Positions 11,841-25,256 of a DNA stretch of 64,000 nt are shown here, piece by piece; positions within the stretch are counted from its first letter, which is position 1; the number at the start of each line of letters is the position of its first letter. Both the position numbers and the translations under genes were made by a program. The notes under the pieces are model-generated. The model was not told the DNA's origin and did no database searches. It saw only the letters and a list, made by a program, of their open reading frames with translations. Origin of the DNA: Lactuca virosa (Eukaryota > Streptophyta > Magnoliopsida > Asterales > Asteraceae); NCBI GenBank assembly GCA_928212115.1, contig CAKMRJ010005634.1, forward strand, positions 253,659,936 to 253,723,935, given 5' to 3'.

Positions 11841-13658
11841 AGGACAGTGGGGACCTTGAAAAACTTCAAGAGTTAAGTGATGAAGGAACCTCGAACACTA
11901 GCGCTCAACCCCAGGAGGAAAATCCTGTTGAACCGATTGACGAGTCCTTACCTCAGAGGTGTTCCAGTAGAGTTAGACAGGCACCTGAGTTTTATGGTTT
12001 CCATATTACTTCTGAAGGTGATACATTTATCAGTGATAGTACATTGGTAAACTTGGATGAACCTAACAACTACAAGGAAGCCATGGCAGACCCCGAGTCT
12101 GCTAAATGGAAGGAGGTAATGGACAGCGAGATTCAGTCCATGTATGCCAATCAAGTTTGGAACTTGGTTGACAATATACCTACTTATAAGGCACGATTGG
12201 TTGCAAAGGGCTTTAGTTAAATGGATCTTCAAGAAGAAGACCGACATGGATGGGAAAGTACAAACTTATAAGGCAAGATTGGTTGCAAAGGGCTTTACTC
12301 AAAGTCCTGGAGTTGACTATGACTAGACCTTCTCACCAGTAGCAAAGATTAAATATTTAAGGGTTATGCTAGCCATAGTTGCATTTCATGATTATGAAAT
12401 ATGGCAAATGGATGTCAAAACTGCTTTCCTTAATGGGAACTTGGCTGAGAATGTTTACATGAATCAGCCAGAGGGTTTTGTCGATGCAAAGTACCCTAAT
12501 AGAGTGTATAAGCTTGAGAAATCCATTTATGGATTAAAACAAGCATCTCGCAGATGGAATCTTTGTTTCGATGAGAAAGTCAAAGAGTTTGGATTTTCGA
12601 GAAGCAACGATGAGTCCTGTGTGTATGTCAAAGCTAGTGGGAGTATGGTTAGCTTTCTCGTGTTGTATGTTGATGACATACTACTCATAGGAAATGACAT
12701 CCCAACCTTGTAGGAGGTTAAGTCCTGGCTTGGGAAGTGTTTCACTATGACGGACCTCGGAGAAGCTGCTTATATTCCAAGGATAAGTTTATTGAGAAAT
12801 AGGAGTAAAAGACTAATAAGACTTAGTCAAAGCACCTACTTGGAGAAGGTGTTGAAACGCTTTAACATGCAAAATTCCAAGAGAGGAGAATTACCTATCC
12901 AAAGCAATGTCAGACTGAGTAAGACTCAAAGTCTGAGTACCGATGCTGATATAGCAGAAATGAGTTGAATACCATATGCTTTTGTAGTTGCTTCGATCAT
13001 ATATGCTATGGCCTGTACTCGCCCTAATGTAGCCATTGCATTGAGCATGGTTAGCAGATATCAGGGGAATCCTGGTAAAGCTCACTGGACTGCGGTAAAG
13101 AAAATTCTTAAGTACATGCGAAGGACTAAGGAATGGATCCTCACCCTTGGTGGGAGTGATGACTTAAGAGTGGTAGGGTATAGTGATGCCAGCTTTCAGA
13201 CCGACATAGATAATTTCCACTCCCATTCAGGCTGGATATTTACCCTAAATGGAGGAGCAATAACTTGGAAAAGTTTCAAACAGGAGACTGTAGCTGATTC
13301 AACGTGTGAATCAGAGTATATAGCATCGAGTGAAGCATCGAAAGAGGCGATATGGCTGAAGAACTTCATTAGAGACCTTGGAGGTGTACAAGCTATAAAG
13401 GAGCCCATGGAGAATTTCTGTGATAGCGACAGTGCAGTTGCCTTATCGAAGGAACCAAGAGATCATAGCAGATCAAGACACATCAACAAAAAATATCACT
13501 TCATAGGACATCAAGTAGAAGAGGGACTCCTCGTGGTTAAGATGGTATCGTCAGAAGAAAATCTGGCAGATCCCCTTACGAAGGGACTGAGTAGGGTTAA
13601 GCACTTGCGGCATGCTAGTTGTGTCGGGCTGAAGGACGATATTAGTTATAGTGATTAG
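11841..13658 (+). pseudogene. pol: Reverse transcriptase and RNase H of copia A, broken
   Basis: Domains in order: linker (EDSGDLEKLQE), RT (QMDVKTAFLNG, YGLKQASRRWN, YVDDILLIGND with the catalytic Asp pair), then RNase H (YSDASFQTD, CESEYIASSEA, CDSDSAVALSKE). It ends at the TAG 13656-13658. Stops interrupt at about 12324, 12711 and 12966, and there is a frame change near 12217. Just before the first RT motif a 35-bp stretch coding TYKARLVAKGF occurs twice (12182-12216 and 12264-12298). The first copy replaces the GRKTVGC region seen in C, which looks like a template switch or gene conversion. Confidence 0.92.
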
Positions 13659-14445
13659 ATAGACATTTAGAAACTTGTGTCAATTATTTACTATCGTTTC
13701 AATTTGGAATGTTTTGACTTCCAGAATAATAAGATTATTCAAACAATCCACAGTCAATCATACTTTGGAAGTAGGTTGTGAAAGAAGACTATCATGAATG
13801 GGTTTTTGTATGATTGTCTAAGGTGTTAGACATAGCAAAATATTGCTACAAACATTCATGAGTGCTCTTGAAATAAGATTTGAGTATTGGACTAAACCCA
13901 CACTCACATATCACTTCATGGAATTTATCACGGGTGATTGTGAGACGATAATAACGTAAAATCTTCAAACCAAGATATATGAGGTGGCGATTATTTGTTG
14001 ATTGTACATTAATAGTGCGAAAACGCATCAGTAACTCGATGTTATAAAATGTGTTGTTATGTATGATTCAATGAATAGTTAGTACAATCATATAAGTCGA
14101 AGTTTATCTATTCCTTTTATCCTAAGAGGATTAAAAGCGATATCTTGGGCCCCTCGATGAAATTCTTTTGACTTATGTTTCGGGCCCGGTCAGGACTCAC
14201 TTGATGTGTTCAATTAAGTTATATGTCAAACAAATCAGAAATCGGGAAACAAAATGTTGGACAATGAGTATGAATTTAATTCCTTGTCTTTGTCCACACG
14301 ATATCTTGTAGAACAGAGGATTATATGATCACTTATCTAATGGACGCATCAGAGTATGACATCGGCTTTTTGAGAGCTGCCATTGCTAATCGGATTATAA
14401 GTTAAGTTAGCAATTACAGTTATTAGACTTATCCAAGTGGGAGAC
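13659..14445 (+). other. 3' untranslated region and polypurine tract of copia A
   Basis: Noncoding. Parts such as AGTCAATCATACTTTGGAAG are shared with the matching regions of B (24570), C (reverse) and D (reverse). It ends with CAAGTGGGAGAC, the likely polypurine tract, next to the LTR. Confidence 0.75.
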
Positions 14446-15310
<865 letters not shown>

Positions 15311-16506
15311 TGTACGAGCTTGATTCAAATTTTGAAAGGTGATCTTTATTGTTCTTTACGAAGCATCGACAACCAAAAATATGGAAAAAATTGATGTTTG
15401 GTTTTCGGTTGTTAATGACTTCATATGGTGTTTTATGAAGATGTTTATGGATTAAGGAATAATTTTGAGTGCAGCAAGTTGTGGCTATTGCTTCTGCCCA
15501 GAAGTATTGTGGCAGATCAGCAAAGATAAGCATTGATCTTGCAGCTTCACATAGAGTTCTGTTCCTTCTTTCGACAACGTCGTTCTGTTGTGGAGTGTAT
15601 GAGGCTGAGAAGTTATGTTCAATTTCTTTGTCTTTGAGAAATGAATCTAGAGTCTTGTTTTTGAACTCTAAACCATTATCACTTCGTATTCTTCGAACAT
15701 GTCGTTTGAGCTTTAGTTCGATTTGTTTGATGAAGTTTATCATCTCTTCAGGTGCTTCTGATTTTAGTCTTAAGAAAAAGACCCAAGTAAAGCATGAGAA
15801 TCCATTAACGAAAACAAGAATGTACTTCTTCCCTTGTATGGTTTGGGTTTTGGCAAGGCCACAAAGGTCTATGTGCAACAACTCTAGAGGTTCGGATACA
15901 CTAGATTCTGAAATGCTTTTGTGAGTAGATTTGGAAAGTTTTCCTTTTTCACATGCGGCAGAAAGAGTTTCGTTATCAAGCTTTAGAAGTGGTAGCCCTC
16001 GAACAAGATCATCACCGATCAATTTGTTGATGTACCGAAAGTTTAAATGGGAAAGGTTTACGGTTCCATAAGCAACTAATATCTGATGGGGCTTTAGATA
16101 GTAGACACATATCGGGTTTACCATAGATAAGATCCATGTCAAGTGGATACATATTTATGACATGGTCAGAATCAACTATAACATCTTTGGCTTTGGCGTC
16201 CATGATCAAGCTTCGTTGTTTGGTGAATAGAATTTCTAAATCGTTATCACACAGTTGAGAAACACTGAGGAGGTTGTGTTTCAGGTCATCGACGTAGGAA
16301 ACTTTCCTTATGGTTAAATTACCATTTGTTATGTTTCCATAACCCTTGATTTTTCCTGTCATGTTGTTGCCGAAAGGAACATCTTGATTGGTTTGTGTAG
16401 GTTTGAAGTCACGTAAGTAGTTCCAGTTTCCTGTCATATGCTTGGAGCAGCCACTATCAATATACCATGCATCATTATTGGGTTCTCTAACAATAAGTAT
16501 GTGCAA
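15311..16506 (-). pseudogene. pol: Protease and integrase of copia E, broken
   Basis: Protease: AWYIDSGCSKHMTGNW, with the catalytic DSG. The pre-integrase part shows LKHNLLSVSQLCDND. Integrase core: first Asp in LLHIDLCG, second in RRIRSDNGLEF, and Glu in VVERRNRTLCEAARSML. All three catalytic residues are kept. A frame change lies near 16012-16142, between protease and integrase zinc region. The gene stops at 15311 after SKFESSSY, where A is inserted. Confidence 0.88.
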
Positions 16507-17144
16507 TCAGACAAAAAGTTTAGGTACGCAAATATGAATGGATCCTGGTTTGTCAATTGTTGTTAGTTTGGGTGCTTTGCTTAATGAATTTCTTTTAGCA
16601 TTTGACTTCATGTTATTGTAATGGTTTGGTTTATGAGGATGGAATGGTTGAGGTTTTATTTGATTTATAAAGTTTTCCTAAAATGTGATTTGTTTTTGAA
16701 AACTAGTGGGTTGATAAGATTTGTGATTTGGTGAAAGATATCCTAGATGTGAAGATTTGTTTGCAAAGTTTTCATCATACTTAGAATGTGATGTGCAGTT
16801 TTGAAAAGCTTTTGATGATAATGGTTTTGAACTTTCTAATGTGATGGTTTTTGAAATTTCCTTTAATGATTAAAAGTGATATCTTGAAAGTGGTTTTCAA
16901 AAGGTTTTCGAAAAGGTTTTAGTTTTTCTTTGGAAACCCGTTTATGAGGTATGTTGTAGGGTTGAACTGGTTTCTTTGGCTTGTTTTCAAAAACTATTGG
17001 ATTGATAAGTGGGGTTTAGTTGACTTGAATGGATTTTTTTGCATGTTTGTTGTTTCATGGAGTATTTTTTTTCCCGGACTAGTTTTTCCAACAATTGATG
17101 AACTCATTGTAGGAAAAGAAGTTGGTATAGAAGTACTACCATCC
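16507..17144 (-). other. Degenerate gag-protease linker of copia E
   Basis: Read on the minus strand it gives short polar stretches rich in Lys, Asn and Pro (for example PFHPHKPNHYNNMKSNAKRN) broken by stops. It is continuous with the gag and protease parts of E. Confidence 0.5.
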
Positions 17145-18537
17145 TCATAAGAGGAATTTTCTCCACAGTTTGGTGGTTCTGTCGGTATGTTTGATTTGGT
17201 GAGTTAAAGAACTAGCTGAGTCTGTTTCAGAATTTACAACTCTTTTGAATAGAGACTTTATAGAAACAGTGAAAGCAGTATCATCTAGGCTACAGTTGAT
17301 AACTGTTTCGTCATATGAATCTTCCTCATTAACAGATGTGAAAAGATTTGGTAGAGTGGATTCAGAGTTTACATAATTCGTCATGTTTTCCTGTTTTGGT
17401 TGTTCAATTTCAAAGGATTCTCTTCCAATTCCTGGTCTGTAATTCATATCAATTTTTCCAGTTCCTAAGGTGTTTGCCTTGTTGAAAATATCATCACTTA
17501 GTTTTCTTAGCAACTTTGATAGAATCCATATTCCATATCAGTCTCTTATTCTCGGTTTCAAGAGAATTGATTTGTTTTAAAGAATCAGTCAGTTTTTCAT
17601 TTAAAACATTGTATTTGTCAGTTGATTCTTGAAAATTTAACTGAAGGATTTCCATTTCTAAAACATCTTTTATTTCAAAAGAAATGACTGACTGGTTTTT
17701 TTGTTCCAAATCCCTTTTCGGAATAAGGGTCTGATTTAATTGTTCCAAGACATGATTATAATCTTCCGATTTTCTTTTAACGTCTTTTTGAAATTTTCTT
17801 TTTGTTCTTGTTGATTCTCCATATTTGAGTTGCAAGGTTTGTAACTCGGATTTGAAAATATCAAAATTGACCATTGTGTCATGATATGTTTTGAGATCAG
17901 CTTCCAGACTTTTCTCAATCTTGGTTATGTGGGACTCAAAAATTGTTTTTGAAAAGCCAAGTTCAGAGAACATAGACAACACATGTTCTATGACGTTGGG
18001 AGCTCTTGAAGGTATATTAACACTAGCTACGAAGCAGAAGTTTGATTATGTTGGTTCATTGTCAGCTTCGTCATCAGAAGTTGGCTAGTATTCCACGCTT
18101 GGTTCATGGATTGCCATCAATGCTATTTGCTTTTCTTGGTTTTCTAGTTTCTTCAATTCATCAGCTCTTTGAGAATAGTATGTTGAGTCTTTGATTTTGG
18201 TTTTGTTTTTGTCTTGACATTCTCTGGCATAGTGATTTGTTCCTTTGCAGTTGTGACAAATGATCACTTCTTCATCACTGTCATCCTTCTGAATCTTAAT
18301 TAGAAGTCTTTCAGGTGCTTGATTTTGGGTTTGTTAGGAAGGTTGAGAATGGTTATGATGGAATTCAAAATTTTGGTTGTTTTGAAAACCATTATTTTGA
18401 TAGTTGTAACCTTGATTTTGGAAACCTCTGTTTTGATTTGTAAAAACTGTTGTTTGGGTTATTATTATGACCCGAGTTGGGATTGTTTTGAAATCCCTGG
18501 TTTTGAAAACCTTTGTTTGATTTGTTATGGAAGGAAG
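17145..18537 (-). pseudogene. gag: gag C-terminal half of copia E: zinc knuckle and coiled coil
   Basis: From the B insertion leftwards: a Phe/Gln/Asn-rich stretch (NKGFQNQGFQNN), a CCHC knuckle (CHNCKGTNHYARECQ), then a long charged part with heptad-like Leu spacing (LNEKLTDSLKQINSLETEN). At least three frame changes separate the open pieces (18085-18267, 17494-17982, 17145-17513). The Asn/Gln-rich tract continues on the far side of B (26008 onward), which shows that B split this gene. Confidence 0.82.
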
Positions 18538-19302
18538 TGTTGGATAAGGTGTCTAAGTCCATAACTATATTTGGTATGTACTTGACCTGACCCGACATGG
18601 TCCATTTCGGTTGCACTTCAGCAGAACAATTTGTATGGATAGTCTTTTGAGAATAGTATATTTATGATTTATTAATATATTATAAGTTATAATATATTAA
18701 TATGAAATCATATTATTTAAATAGTATTGATGAAGAATTAATTTGGAATTAATTTAGTGATAAAAAAGAAACTAATTAAATATGGACTCTTATATATATA
18801 TAAAACGAGCCAATGTTCATTGTGGATGGGCTAAGCTTGCATGGAAGTCCATGGATAGTCCATGGAGCCTTTAACCTATGAATCCTATGGAAATGAAAGG
18901 TCACGGGTATTAGGGTTTACATGGATGTAACCCTAATGCACCATACTATATAAAGGAGTCATTGGCACTTGAAATTGGCACTAGTGTGTGAGATAAGAAA
19001 TCATAGCCGATTTCAAGAGTGTTTATATTCTCTCAAGTTTTCCAAGTTGTTGTGGTGATTTGTGATTCCATTTGAGCCTTCCACACTATTGGGGCTAAGC
19101 TCTTAAAGGTTCAAGAGTTCAAGCTCCATGAAAAGGTATGTCATCTAACTAGACTTTTGTACTATAGTTGCTCCATAATATGCTAGCTAGGATGATGCTT
19201 TGGAATTTTGTATATTTGCATGTATAATAGTGAAAAACTAGATCCAAGGCACATAGGGTTGCATGCACACCATAGGAGTGTTAGAATGCTCAAAACCCAT
19301 CA
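18538..19302 (+). repeat. 5' LTR of copia B
   Basis: It runs from TGTTGGATAAGGTGTC to AAAACCCATCA. It holds a perfect inverted repeat at 18671-18701 (15-nt arms ATTAATATATTATAA around one G) and a TATA box. Confidence 0.95.
18947..18955 (+). promoter_or_regulatory. TATA box in the B 5' LTR
   Basis: TATATAAAG. The same site is at 25683-25691 in the 3' LTR, and equivalents lie on the minus strand in C (34231-34239, 41289-41297), D (56301-56310, 63316-63325) and the solo LTR (30651-30659). Confidence 0.7.
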
Positions 19303-19303
19303 G

Positions 19304-19315
19304 TAGTATCAGAGC
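19304..19315 (+). promoter_or_regulatory. Primer-binding site of B (Met-tRNA type)
   Basis: TAGTATCAGAGC, one base from the plant initiator Met-tRNA complement, directly after the LTR. Confidence 0.85.
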
Positions 19316-20850
19316 ATAGGTTTGGTTTTCAATGATACTTGATGCAATTGCTGAAAAATCGAAAAACTGGCTTTCTGGACTGTGGACTCACCGAGTCCAC
19401 TGGGGGACTCGCCTAGTCCAAGAGTAAAATCATCCTACTTGTCGAGTAGGTTTATACACTCGGCGAGTAGGAGGCCCAAAGTGTAGATTTTCGACTTTTT
19501 TGGATGGAATTGGACTAGAATCATTACCCTAAGCTGTTTTTGAACTTGTAAACCTGTTTTTGATGTGGTAATTATCATTCTAATCCAATTCAAAAGATAA
19601 TTGTCAAAAGTTTCATGTTTTGTATTAGTTTAATGGTTAGGCTAATTACATGAAAATTGTTTGATTTGAATTGTCTTGTTCATATGAGTTTAATCTAGAT
19701 CATAGTTCTTTCTTGACATCTTTGTTTGTTTATTAGATGATCCAAATGGCCTTTAATGGATTCCATAACTTTTCCTCAAATTATGGAAAACCAAAAGTCT
19801 TTCTTGTTAATGAGTCTTTAAAAGTCATAAGTTATGCTATTGAAGAGTCTTTTCCCATAAATTGTTTTATGAGGTCCATAACTTGTCCTCAAGGATTTTC
19901 AAGAGTCTTGACATTAAAAGCCATATTAAACTCATATGTTATGGATTCCAAAGGTTTTTTGAATTGTTCAAAACTTGCCCTCAAGTTTTGGAATTTGTAA
20001 AGTTACACTTTTGAATACTTTAGTTCTAAACCCTAGAATTTTAAATAGTTTAAAGTTCAAACCTTATACTATTATAATAGTATAGGTTTAATATTTATAC
20101 ATATGTATAAGAGTAAAAGTCAATCTTACCGTTAGTAGGCCTCATTCACGAAGCCGATCTATAAGGGTGGTTTAAGGTTACTGCCTATAAAATGACAGTT
20201 TAATGGGTGTCCACTCTCACCCACCGCTTCCTTGAATGGTGGAGGGTCGTTAGCCGAACGGGTAGGATAGGACTCTAATTCTCCCTTATAAATTCCCAAT
20301 ATTAGTTACTTTAGAAAAATGTGAATTTGGTGCTAACCCATGAAATTACACTTTGTACCTTACCAAGTCGTTGGCGGAGCGTGTGTGGTTAATCGGCACG
20401 CTAACATGGACTCGTAAGGATGGAAAAGGGTAACTTAACATTTATCACAGATTGGTGGAGTGCGTGTGGTTAACCGACACATCGATTAGGTGATGAAAAT
20501 TAAAGGTACCATGTTAATTTGCATGGTTATTCACACATTGTTTGTGTTCCTCGGCATCCCAGTCACAAACTTGAGAGGGCACAATAGAGATTTAAACATG
20601 CCATTGAATAGTTTAATGAATATCAAAAGATCTAGGAGTTTCAATCCAATTAAAACCTAATACCTATTTTGTTTTTCATGGTGGAAATTGGTGAATCATC
20701 ATTCGCCTACCTTCAAATATTTTATAGCTTGGATTACGGCATCCCTCTTCCAAGTTATAAAATATTGTGTTGGGTCCTAGCCTTAATATTTCATATTGGA
20801 TGTTATATTAAATACTTAAATCAACTAACTTGAAATTTCTCCCATTGTAG
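19316..20850 (+). other. Structured 5' leader of copia B
   Basis: Same order of hairpins as in A. Class I: 19761-19788 and 19969-19990 (CAAAACTTG, CCCT, CAAGTTTTG). A conserved CACCCACCGCTTCCTTGA / GGTGGAGGGT block lies near 20219-20250. Class II: 20370-20405 (GTTGGCG with CGCTAAC) and 20450-20487 (GATTGGTG with CATCGATT). Class III: 20540-20570 (GTTTGTG with CACAAAC) and 20722-20760 (TTATAGCTTGG with CCAAGTTATAA). Stem changes against A are mostly pair-preserving. Confidence 0.72.
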
Positions 20851-21534
20851 ATGTCTGGTTCAGACAACTATGGTCCTCCCAAATCCCTTGGAACAAGCTT
20901 TCCTAATGAAGATGATGTCCCACTGTTGGATCATGGAAAACATACTTATCTTCCTCTACCTCCTCCAATTATTCTCCTTGACCCACAAGCTCGAAGACTT
21001 GAAAAGTTCAGGATCACTCACTCCCTATTGGATAGTAAACACAAAGATAGAATGCCTATATGTGCTAATGTCTTAGACATGAAGCTGGATATTGATAGGC
21101 TAAGGATGTTGGGTTTCGTCTTCCCAAGGAAGTTGGCTATTGACTGGGTCCTTCAGTGACTTCCCGATTCATATAGTGAGTTCGTTAAAGACTACTGTGT
21201 GACAGATCACAACATGACCCTAATTGATCTTACCTATTTGCTAATTGCTGCCAAATCAGCACTGATTTGGCGCAATGGTCAAACAAATCTGATTGGAAGG
21301 TCTACATCCCAAGTAGATATGGACATCCCAGAAAAGATTCCTTCTCCTAAAGGAAAGGAATTGGGCATGGTAAAAAGTTTTGATCATAAGAGAAAGGCCA
21401 AATCTGAGACTGCTCCATGTGAGACTGTGTGTTTCTATTGCCAAAGACAGGGACATTGGAATCGAAGCTGCCCAGACTACCTGAGAAGTTTAATCAGATT
21501 GTATGGTTCTACTTCAGTTAAGTTCATTATCTAA
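20851..21534 (+). pseudogene. gag: Short gag of copia B, one stop
   Basis: One frame of 227 codons from ATG 20851 to the stop ending at 21534, broken only by a TGA at 21157-21159. The N-terminus has a Pro-rich stretch (TYLPLPPPIILLDP). The middle (MLGFVFPRKLAIDWVLQ, then LPDSYSEF) resembles the C-terminal part of copia gag. The zinc knuckle CFYCQRQGHWNRSC is CX2CX4HX4C and complete. It differs clearly from the gag of A and C. The D copy (60883-61590) is the same gene with more damage. A single stop in an otherwise decayed element suggests it stayed useful for longer than pol, which is inference. Confidence 0.75.
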
Positions 21535-24500
21535 CTCTACTAAGTTCCTAATTTTTTATTCTTAATACATGATGTGACTAGGTTGCATTTTGATGCTTGA
21601 CAAGATCAAGCAAAGGGAAGGAAGCTTAAAGGAATAGTATGTTGAATCTGATCGCGAAGATGGATTTCAATCGCATGGTTCGAAGATCGGATTTTTGAGC
21701 TGCTGCTTAGAGTTATGATAGATTGCTAGGAAATATGTAATAGCATAGTTTTTCACTTGTAATTGCATTGTAAGGAAAAGTTTTTCCGTATTTTATAAAT
21801 AAATAAAATTTTGTTTTTGTTTTATATCTCCTTGCAATGACATTTATGAAAAATTGATGTTTTTATGTTTCTAGCAATATTGGAAATATGAATTTGATTC
21901 TTTCTTTTGTGGTAGTGTCTAAATTTACCAAATAAGGAAAGATTCTCATTACCCAAATTTCAACTAGACAGAAACTTGGAATCATGCAAGTTGTATTGTA
22001 TGATGAATGAGAATTTTCATCTTTGGAAAATTAAGACTAATTCCTTGATCACATGTATATGTCAGTCAAGTGAAGGACTAAGGGATCAAGTACACATTCT
22101 TGTGCAGTATTGGAAAAGTTCCAATGTTGGGCAGAACGAATGAGGAAAATCAAATTAGGCTGAAAGTTAAAAGTTTCTCAAATCTGAAAAGATGGGAGAG
22201 TAATTTAGTATCATGTTTTATGATCATCATAATGATTATGAAACCATATCACAATTGATCCTCTAAGGACATCTTAGTGTATTCTTATGGCTAAGAAGAG
22301 GAGTCATGAATTATTGAAGTGGTTAAATGAAGAAGATGAGTCATACTTCGTTCCAAAACAATTCTTAGAGTCATACTGCAAGATTGTAACTTGAGTGACA
22401 TATGTTAAAGAATGTTTATAACACTTGTCAAATGTAGAGTAAAATGTTTTCTACTCTTGTACAATTGAAAATGGTAAGTTGTGATGTTTTGGATAAAACA
22501 AAGACCAACTAAGGCCAATTGTGTGAAGTGTTTGTCTTGATTAGAATCCGCACTAACTCTTGAATATTTGTTTGTCAAAGTGAATCATATATGTCATGAG
22601 ATCATTGGGAGTCTTAAAGATCTTGACAAGTTTCAAGAACTAATCAAGAATAAACCTATTGTTGAACACTAGCACACGACTTGAGGTTTGCGACCTGTCG
22701 TGTTGACATATTCTTGTTTCTTTGCCCATTCCAGTTAAAGGTTACTTTGCATATGAGTTCTGAGATTTTTCAATTGGTTTCATAACAACCTGTAAGCAAT
22801 GGTAGGTCCTTGTGCTGCCAGGTGGCATGAAATTTAGATTGAACAAGTTCAGTCCATATGTGTTTGAATTTGTCACTAATCTTGTCTTGTGATTATGGTT
22901 TTGACAAATTCACATGGATAGGAACATATACACCATAAAATCTAAGTGTCATAAGGTTTCTCTCCGATTCATCAAAATGATGGTGAGGAAACGCTTCCAC
23001 TAAGTAGATGTTAAGTAGATAGCTATTGTGATATTTGCATTCTTAAAGTCGTTAGTGGAGCGTGTATGGTTAACCGGCACACTAACATGGACTAGTGAGA
23101 ATGGAAAAAGGTCTAAACATTATGATTATGGCATCCCTCTTCATAATTGTTTGGACACACATGTGGGCTATCTAAGGAAAGGTGTATGATTTTGATAAAG
23201 TCTTATCAAAGCATCTCGTATCAGAAATTTGAACTTTGGTAGGAAAGTCAATAAGTACTGATTTCTAGACGTCCAGTTGATTTATGGGTACATGTCAAAG
23301 CTAGTGGGAGCATAAGTGTTATGCCAGCAAGTTAATAATTATTATGCTAGTGGGAGAATAATTAATTATGGTAAATATTGCAAGTTAGTAATGTTAATTA
23401 TAGAAAACAAAAGTTTCAATTTGTGAAGTTGCAGGGGTTGAAAAAGTTGTTTTGCTATAATTATGGGAGAGGAAATTATACTTCATTTCAAATCAAAAAG
23501 CTTAGATTGTGAGATTTTAATCAAATTTAGTCATGATTACATTATTTGCGTTCTCAAATTCGATTATGATTATGACATCCCTTTTCATAATTCGAATTAT
23601 GAGAATATGGCAAATTATAAAGAAATATTGTAGCAAAAGACTGGTCAAGTATCATGTCTTTATGTGAGACATCATGAATCGTGTCTTGTATGCTTCGGAT
23701 ATAGGATCGATTGCATGTGCTATAATATTTATCCGTTCTAAATTTTCAAATTCCTAGGGCATTAAGAGGGAAAAAGGAATAGAACCGGATATGACTGAAA
23801 TGATTAAGCAATTGTCGAGGACAATCTGAGGTTTACCCAAGATTGGTTTCTCATGGACAGTTGGAAGTATGGTGTAAAATTTTGGAGAGGGGCCATATTG
23901 ACATATTCTGAAAAGAGGCAACTCTTGTTCAGAAGTAAGAGTCAAAATGGGAATATGGAAATGGTTCTATAGGAGGAAGTTATTCTTCAATTCTGTGTAA
24001 GATTATAAAAAATTAATGCAAGAAGGATGTTCAAAGGAATGTACTTTGAATGAGACTTCGTTTCCATGGAATTAATCTCCATTGGAATACTTTGTAATGT
24101 CTGTTGCCAAGTCTTTGTGACTTTTGTGCATAGTCATTACAAGAGGACCAATGCATATGAGTTTAAAATCTAACAAATTACAGTAAATGACAAGAATTTG
24201 ATATTCTTACATTTACGGTAAGAATTTGGGATTGTGAAATGAGCATCATTGGAATCATGTTCAATTGATCTATTTCACAAAGTAAGGATCATAGACAAAC
24301 ATAGTGTGCATACTTGGAGTATGGCATAACTATTGTTTAGAAAACATAGTGTGCATGCTTGGAGCATGGAACAACTATTGTTTTAATTCAAGTATTAAGT
24401 TGATTATTTGAAACATTATGAAATGAATAATGTGTAATCAATATGGTGATAAATAAAAGGTGTTTTATTTATACTCATAAGTTCTGAGACCATATGGGAT

Positions 24501-25255
24501 TCGATTATCTTGTGTTTCACTTTGCATGTTTTGACTTCCTGAATAACTATGTTATTCAAACTCTCCACAGTCAATCATACTTTGGAAGTAGGTATGAATC
24601 AAGACTGTCATGAATTAGGCTTGTAGATGTCTAAAGTGTTTAGACATAGAAAAAGTTATTGCAACATTCATGAGTGCTCTTGGAATAAGATTCGGGTATT
24701 GGATTCAACCCACGCTAATTTAAATCACTTCATGGATTTTATCACGAGTGATCATGAGACGATAATATCTTATATTCTTCAAACAGAGACGTGTGAGTTG
24801 TAGTTGCGAGTTGGTTGCACATTGACATATGTAAACACAACTAGTAACTTGGTTGTAATAAAACATATCGTTGTATGTGATGTGATGAGTAAGTACAACC
24901 AAACATTTAGGTCGAAGTTTATCCATTCCTTTTACCCTTGGAGGGATAAAAGCAATATATGTGGGCCCCTCGATGATTTAGTGATAACACCCCTAAGTGA
25001 TTGGCCAAGCCTGGACTGATTTGATTTGTTCAATTAGTCAGTTGTCATAAATCGGAAATCGGGAAACAACAAATGGACAGAGAGAATGATTATAATCCAT
25101 GTATCAGTCCATATGATATCTAGAATGGAGAAATATATGATCCCTTATCTAATGGACATGTCAGTTTACTAGGTCAGAGTTCGACAACGACTTTAAGAGC
25201 TATGATTGCTAATCTGGATCTTGGAGTCATACTTGAATAATAGTTTTAGACTTGT
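21535..25255 (+). other. Degenerate body of copia B with traces of pol
   Basis: No long ORF. Traces of RT and RNase H are visible: AAAGCATCTCGTATCAGAAA near 23210 recalls the KQASRRWN region of A and C, GTCAAAGCTAGTGGGAG near 23294 recalls YVKASGS, and GGATCGATTGCATGTGC near 23704 recalls the GSIMYAM region. The whole block is collinear with D (56742-60013, reversed), sharing the same losses. The rest is AT-rich with no recognisable product. Confidence 0.7.
23051..23604 (+). other. Second hairpin set inside the body of copia B
   Basis: Class II at 23051-23086 (GTTAGTG with CACTAAC, 22-nt loop with GGTTAACC). Class III at 23111-23156 (GTCTAAACATTATG with CATAATTGTTTGGAC, loop with GGCATCCC) and at 23551-23604 (TTCTCAAATTCGATTATG with a matching 3' arm, two bulges). 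D has them in the same order at 58428-57885 on the minus strand. Confidence 0.65.
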
Positions 25256-25256
25256 C

